The translations under genes were made by a program, and so were the position numbers. Shown here piece after piece: positions 6,698-10,000 of a stretch of 10,000 bases of DNA; the first letter of the stretch is position 1, and every line of letters starts with the position of its first letter. Source of the stretch: Nitrospira sp. (GTDB lineage: Bacteria; Nitrospirota; Nitrospiria; Nitrospirales; Nitrospiraceae); assembly GCA_020216985.1 (NCBI GenBank), contig JAIWOH010000204.1:1-10000 (forward strand). The letters run 5' to 3'. The notes beneath the pieces are model-generated. The model saw only the letters and a program-made list of their open reading frames with translations, had not been told where the DNA came from and searched no databases.

Positions 6698-7807
6698 TCA
6701 TGAGTTCCCAGGAACCTTCCGATAGAAGGGGGGGCGCACAACGACGGCCGGGATCACCTTTCCTCGAATGTCAATGGCGACGGGAGTTCCGGGAGCGGTA
6801 TGGGTGGAAGATACGTACCCCATACCGATCCCCTTTTGTAGAATAGGGGAGAAATTCCCACTGGTGACTGTTCCGATCACTTGGCCGGTCGTCCTATCAA
6901 GAATGGTGAATCCTTGCCTCGGGACGGCTCTCTCCGTCAACTCAAAGCCGATGAGGCGGCGTGCCGGTCCGGCCTGTCTCTGGGACCATAACGCAGCCCG
7001 GCCGATAAACTCTCCTTTGGCAAAGTCGATCGTCCATTCGGCCCCTGCCTCAAGCGGCGTCGTGTCCTCATTGATATCATTGCCGTAGAGCAGATACCCC
7101 ATCTCCAACCGAAGCAGGTCGCGAGCCCCAAGCCCCGCCGGCTTGACTCCGAACGGCCGTCCGCTTTCCAGTAAGGTCATCCACACCGTTGCGGGATGGC
7201 CGAATACATAGAACTCGTAGCCGAATTCGCCGGTATAGCCGGTCCGGGCGACAAGACACGAAACACCTCCGAGGGTCACTCGCGCCGATTCCCTCCGCTT
7301 CAGCCTCTCCAGCTCCGGCATTCCAAGTTTTGCGACGATCTCCTTAGTGGCAGACCCTTGCAAGGCGATTTGAGCGATCTCTCCCGATCGATCTTGGATG
7401 CGACAATCAACACCCCGTTGGGCCTGTTCCAGCAGCCACGACAGAATCTTGCCACGATTGGACGCATTCACACAGAGAAGATACGAGTAGGCATCGCCCA
7501 ACCGATAGACGAAGACGTCGTCCTTGATGCCGCCCCTGTGGTTACAAACCATCGAATAGTGCGCGTGCCACGGCTCAAGCGCGGCGACGTTGTTGGTAGT
7601 GACGGTTTGCAGAAACGACCCGGCGGCCGGCCCCTCAACCATAATGCGGCCCATGTGGCTGACGTCGAACAATCCTCCCTTGGTTCTCACCGCCTGATAT
7701 TCGTCCACCACTCCGCTGTACTGAATCGGCATTTCCCAACCGGCGAACGGAACAAGCTTGGCGCCTGCGGCTCGATGTTGAGCAATGAGCGGGGTTTGCT
7801 GAATCAT
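6698..7807 (-). CDS. gcvT: Aminomethyltransferase, glycine cleavage system T protein
   Basis: GcvT takes the aminomethyl group from the lipoyl arm of GcvH and, with tetrahydrofolate, releases ammonia and forms 5,10-methylene-THF. The 369-aa protein has the family's usual length. Recognisable blocks in order are the N-terminal TPL..QH..AGAKLVPFAGWEMP (5-27) and the LFDVSHMGR motif (46-54). Then come GGIKDDVFVY (92-101, with the conserved Asp pair 96/97 near the catalytic Asp), TGYTGEFGYE (about 195-204), and the GLGARDLLRLEMGYLLYGND folate-site block (about 230-250). A C-terminal GFELTERAVPRQG...GTVTSGNFSP...GIGMGYV closes the protein. No strong Shine-Dalgarno is seen, but the N-terminus matches relatives. 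It lies 49 bp after the FIST gene. No gcvH or gcvP is in the window, so the rest of the system is elsewhere. YgfZ-like relatives are excluded by the full set of GcvT motifs. Confidence 0.96.
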   Translation of the reverse strand: MIQQTPLIAQHRAAGAKLVPFAGWEMPIQYSGVVDEYQAVRTKGGLFDVSHMGRIMVEGPAAGSFLQTVTTNNVAALEPWHAHYSMVCNHRGGIKDDVFVYRLGDAYSYLLCVNASNRGKILSWLLEQAQRGVDCRIQDRSGEIAQIALQGSATKEIVAKLGMPELERLKRRESARVTLGGVSCLVARTGYTGEFGYEFYVFGHPATVWMTLLESGRPFGVKPAGLGARDLLRLEMGYLLYGNDINEDTTPLEAGAEWTIDFAKGEFIGRAALWSQRQAGPARRLIGFELTERAVPRQGFTILDRTTGQVIGTVTSGNFSPILQKGIGMGYVSSTHTAPGTPVAIDIRGKVIPAVVVRPPFYRKVPGNS

Positions 7808-7856
7808 AGAAGAATGGGACGCGAAGCCGTTATCTTATTTGAAGGTACGAATCGTT

Positions 7857-9113
7857 TTATGACATTCGCTGCTCTTCGTACAAGCGGTCTCCGAGGGCGA
7901 TGTTATGTTCCGGCTCGGCAAAGATGGCTATGCTGGCCGTATAACTGTGGAGGACGTTGTGTCTTCCCACAGGGCCGATCTCTCCTTGGGCAAAAAACCC
8001 GGCAACGGGTATTCCACCCAACCGATCCGCCACGGTGCGTACATCGTGATGAGATTTCCCGAACAGCCCCCGCCCGCGTCCGCAACAACTGAACAACAGA
8101 GCTCCAAGAGGCGCTTGGCGATGCCCGAGCCGATCGGTATCGAGCAACTCTTTCAAATCTTCGCCGGCCGAACGCGCATCCCGGAGTTGGAACTGCACGG
8201 TCTGGCCTTCTCGCACAAGATCGCCGATCGCCAGTGATCCGGTCTCTTGATCGACCCCGATCAGGTGACGGATGAGGAAATCCCCGCGCTCGAAACGATC
8301 CCGGTATTCATCGACGGCGATACCGATGTGGAGCGCGCTTTTGGCCTGTTCCCGCTCCTCTTCCGACATGGCTTCCAGAAGGTCTCGCAGCCGTTCCAGC
8401 GCGGGAACACCGCCCAGTTCATGGATACGATTGTGCTCGGCTTTGGTGACGATAAACCGCTCTCCTACCAACCGACACCCCTGCGAAATGACGGGGCGAA
8501 CGGCCAAAGGGCCGGAAAACCGCACTCCCACGAGTCCGCCCGTGAGGGCCTCCCCTTGCAGGACCAATCGATTCTCGCCGCTTTCGCTCCCTCCTCCCGC
8601 CAGGCCTCCGATCGCCATGGCCTCGGGATACCGTTGAGCAAGAAACTTCAAAGCTTCTTGCATCGGCAGAGTCAGGGGATCGGCCAAGAGCAGAAGGGCG
8701 GAGGGAGGTCCATCGGGCTCAGACCACTCCTGCAATCGAAATTGGTCTTGCGTCGGAGAAAAGGTCAGGCGAACAGGGGCTGGCGTGACACCTGGCAACG
8801 ACGCGGCCCACAGCGAAATTCCCGGTATGCTCTCCAGTTCCTCTGTTCCGGCAATGACTCCCTCGCCGCTGCAGCCGATCAGTAATCGCGGGGAGAGCAG
8901 CCGATGGATCGTCGAAGCCAATCGCGCGGCACGCCGAACGTGATGCGCGGAGAAAAACAGGCAGGCCAGGTCGATCGGGGCGGATTCCAGCTTGGACCGA
9001 ATGTCGCCGGCAAGGTCACATGCGGCGGCTTCCGTATCCGATCGTTTTGAGAGAGCCGCCGCAAAGCGCAACGACGACGGGCGAGTGAATGATAAAGACC
9101 GAAGATCCGGCAT
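7857..9113 (-). CDS. FIST sensor-domain protein (FIST_N and FIST_C)
   Basis: The 418-aa protein consists only of the two FIST domains, a proposed small-ligand (possibly amino-acid) sensor module found in signal-transduction proteins. FIST_N spans about residues 30-235, with the hallmark LLIGCSGEGVIAG (78-89) and AMAIGGLAGGG (166-175). FIST_C spans about 240-405, with ALLFSCCGRGRGLFG (338-352) and IPVAGFFAQGEIGPVG (368-383). There is no signal peptide, membrane segment, kinase, GGDEF or chemotaxis domain, so it is a stand-alone cytoplasmic FIST protein. The ATG at 9113 has only a modest upstream AGG. It sits between the 75-aa gene (28 bp) and gcvT (49 bp), all on the minus strand, so an operon is likely. 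Family work noted FIST genes near amino-acid metabolism, which fits gcvT. The actual ligand and output are unknown. Confidence 0.92.
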   Translation of the reverse strand: MPDLRSLSFTRPSSLRFAAALSKRSDTEAAACDLAGDIRSKLESAPIDLACLFFSAHHVRRAARLASTIHRLLSPRLLIGCSGEGVIAGTEELESIPGISLWAASLPGVTPAPVRLTFSPTQDQFRLQEWSEPDGPPSALLLLADPLTLPMQEALKFLAQRYPEAMAIGGLAGGGSESGENRLVLQGEALTGGLVGVRFSGPLAVRPVISQGCRLVGERFIVTKAEHNRIHELGGVPALERLRDLLEAMSEEEREQAKSALHIGIAVDEYRDRFERGDFLIRHLIGVDQETGSLAIGDLVREGQTVQFQLRDARSAGEDLKELLDTDRLGHRQAPLGALLFSCCGRGRGLFGKSHHDVRTVADRLGGIPVAGFFAQGEIGPVGRHNVLHSYTASIAIFAEPEHNIALGDRLYEEQRMS

Positions 9114-9141
9114 GCGATTGCCTATCAGATACCCCGGGAAA

Positions 9142-9369
9142 TCAGACCCCCGGGTCCATTCGTTGAGCCCGATCCTGCGCCAACTTCTTGTAATAACGCC
9201 AGAGATAGGAATGATAGTCGTCGAGCTGGGCGAGCAGATAATGCAGTTCGGTGGGATCTTCCGTTTCCAACGCCCGAACCATGCGCGTCTTCAAGAACTC
9301 GGCAAAGGCCTCTGTCTTTTCAACAGCCGTGAACAGCTTGAGACCGCCGCCGATTTGATATTCGTTCAT
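9142..9369 (-). CDS. Small hypothetical protein leading the FIST-gcvT operon (75 aa)
   Basis: I do not recognise this family. The protein begins MNEYQIGGGLKLFTAVEKTE. It is predicted by eye to be mostly helical and soluble, with charged and aromatic residues (AQLDDYHSYLWRYYKKLAQDRAQ) near the end. The frame is open to 9501, but the ATG at 9369 is preferred. It has AAAGAG 8 bases upstream, and the next in-frame ATG (9402) falls inside a promoter -10 element. The gene ends 28 bp before the FIST start, so it is probably cotranscribed and might partner the sensor; that is inference. The upstream codons (34-44 of the long frame) look non-coding. Confidence 0.65.
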   Translation of the reverse strand: MNEYQIGGGLKLFTAVEKTEAFAEFLKTRMVRALETEDPTELHYLLAQLDDYHSYLWRYYKKLAQDRAQRMDPGV

Positions 9370-9397
9370 TGTCTGAACTCTTTTTGAGCCGGGGTAG

Positions 9398-9427
9398 AGC
9401 ATACAGATGAGGCCTTCGGAATTGCAA
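9398..9427 (-). promoter_or_regulatory. Sigma-70-type promoter for the 75-aa/FIST/gcvT/Nudix operon
   Basis: On the minus strand TTGCAA (9427-9422) and TATGCT (9403-9398) are separated by 18 bp. Transcription would begin near 9391, about 22 nt before the ATG at 9369. No other promoter-like pair of similar quality was seen between the four minus-strand genes. Confidence 0.45.
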
Positions 9428-9549
9428 GCTTCTCGGCCATCCGCGAGCGCCGGATCGTCTCTTGAACTTAACCTCGTCTGTTCCCCTTTTCGCAGGATCA
9501 CAACGATTTGAACCGAAACCCACCGTCCCCCTTATCGTCATCACGTTTC

Positions 9550-9577
9550 TTGAGCCAAACGGGGAGAGCGGTATAGG
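9550..9577 (+). promoter_or_regulatory. Candidate promoter for the SulP gene
   Basis: TTGAGC (9550-9555) and TATAGG (9572-9577) are 16 bp apart, about 20-25 bp ahead of the start. A ribosome site GGCGGGA follows, 8 bases before the ATG at 9599. The -10 is weak, so this is tentative. Confidence 0.35.
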
Positions 9578-9598
9578 CTAACTGGCGGGAACACGACG

Positions 9599-10000
9599 AT
9601 GGCCAACTTTTCTTCCAGCACGTTGTCGGCCGACATGAGGGCGGGGCTCGTCGTGTTCCTTGTCGCGTTGCCTCTCTGTTTGGGAATCGCCCTCGCATCC
9701 GGCGCGCCGCTGATGTCAGGACTGTTGGCGGGCATCGTTGGCGGAATCGTCGTGGGAGTGGTGAGCGGGTCGCACACGAGCGTCAGCGGACCGGCGGCCG
9801 GTTTGACGGCCGTGGTGGCGGCCCAGATTGCCGCGCTCGGCTCGTTTGAGACGTTTCTCCTGGCGGTGGTTGTCGCGGGGCTGATTCAAATAGGCTTGGG
9901 CCTCGCTAGGATGGGGTTCATTGCCGCGTTTTTCCCTTCCAGCGTCATTAAAGGACTCCTCGCGGCAATCGGTACCATCCTCATTCTCAAACAAATCCCT
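9599..10000 (+). CDS. SulP-family inorganic anion transporter, N-terminal part, runs off right edge
   Basis: 134 residues are visible and the frame is open at the last base. SulP proteins are membrane transporters for sulfate, bicarbonate or related anions. After a short N-terminal arm ([14 protein letters not shown]) come the first hydrophobic segments: about 15-34 ([20 protein letters not shown]), 38-56, 64-82 and 85-106. The SulP signature around [18 protein letters not shown] and [12 protein letters not shown] (about 64-75), which lies at the anion-binding site, is intact. The motif [20 protein letters not shown] is characteristic of the SulP subgroup often encoded beside, or fused to, carbonic anhydrase. 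A bicarbonate or proton-coupled carbon role is therefore plausible but cannot be shown from this fragment. The C-terminal STAS domain, if present, lies outside the window. It is divergent from the 75-aa gene. Confidence 0.93.
   Translation, partial: MANFSSSTLSADMRAGLVVFLVALPLCLGIALASGAPLMSGLLAGIVGGIVVGVVSGSHTSVSGPAAGLTAVVAAQIAALGSFETFLLAVVVAGLIQIGLGLARMGFIAAFFPSSVIKGLLAAIGTILILKQIP

Noticed and set aside
6634..6741. Longer Nudix start at 6741 overlapping gcvT
   Set aside because: The 36 extra residues look non-coding, and the ATG at 6633 has an excellent ribosome site.
7196..8092. 298-aa plus-strand open frame opposite gcvT and FIST
   Set aside because: It is antisense to two well-recognised genes; a long shadow frame of this kind is common in GC-rich coding DNA.
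1..10000. Mobile elements, CRISPR arrays, phage genes or RNA genes
   Set aside because: Both strands were read for transposase or integrase motifs, regularly spaced repeats and tRNA-like folds, and none were seen.

Overview
The window looks like an ordinary chromosomal segment of a GC-moderate (by eye mid-50s % GC) Gram-negative autotroph. The gene content is DabA, a SulP anion transporter, FabI, ArfB, GcvT with a FIST sensor, and several exported or outer-membrane proteins. This would fit a Nitrospira-like member of the Nitrospirota, but that placement is inferred from overall style and was not tested by any search. I see no mobile element, CRISPR array, rRNA or tRNA.

Layout, left to right. 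At 1-1605 (+) is the C-terminal two thirds of an inorganic-carbon pump subunit, DabA, whose start lies upstream of the window. A 74-aa unknown protein follows (1744-1968, +), then a hairpin that may end transcription. A signal-peptide-bearing DUF2490-type outer-membrane barrel (2073-2843, -) faces it. Diverging from the barrel gene is arfB, a GGQ-motif ribosome-rescue hydrolase (3116-3526, +). It converges with an exported TPR protein (3606-4280, -) that has its own extended -10 promoter. Upstream of that lies fabI, enoyl-ACP reductase (4539-5318, -).

After fabI comes about 500 bp without a convincing gene. It leads into a promoter and strong RBS for a 67-aa exported Lys/Glu-rich protein (5840-6043, +) carrying a perfectly conserved 12-residue duplication. 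A bidirectional-looking hairpin separates it from a four-gene minus-strand cluster, transcribed right to left: a 75-aa unknown protein (9142-9369), a FIST sensor-domain protein (7857-9113), gcvT (6698-7807) and an ADP-ribose-pyrophosphatase-like Nudix hydrolase (6118-6633). A promoter can be proposed just upstream of the first of these. At the right edge a SulP-family transporter begins (9599, +) and runs off the window.

Functional reading. The two ends both point to inorganic carbon or anion uptake (DabA; SulP of the subgroup often linked to carbonic anhydrase). The middle holds housekeeping functions: fatty-acid synthesis, ribosome rescue, glycine cleavage and nucleotide-sugar clean-up. The least explained elements are the Lys/Glu-rich exported repeat protein, the FIST-gcvT pairing, and the two small unknown proteins.
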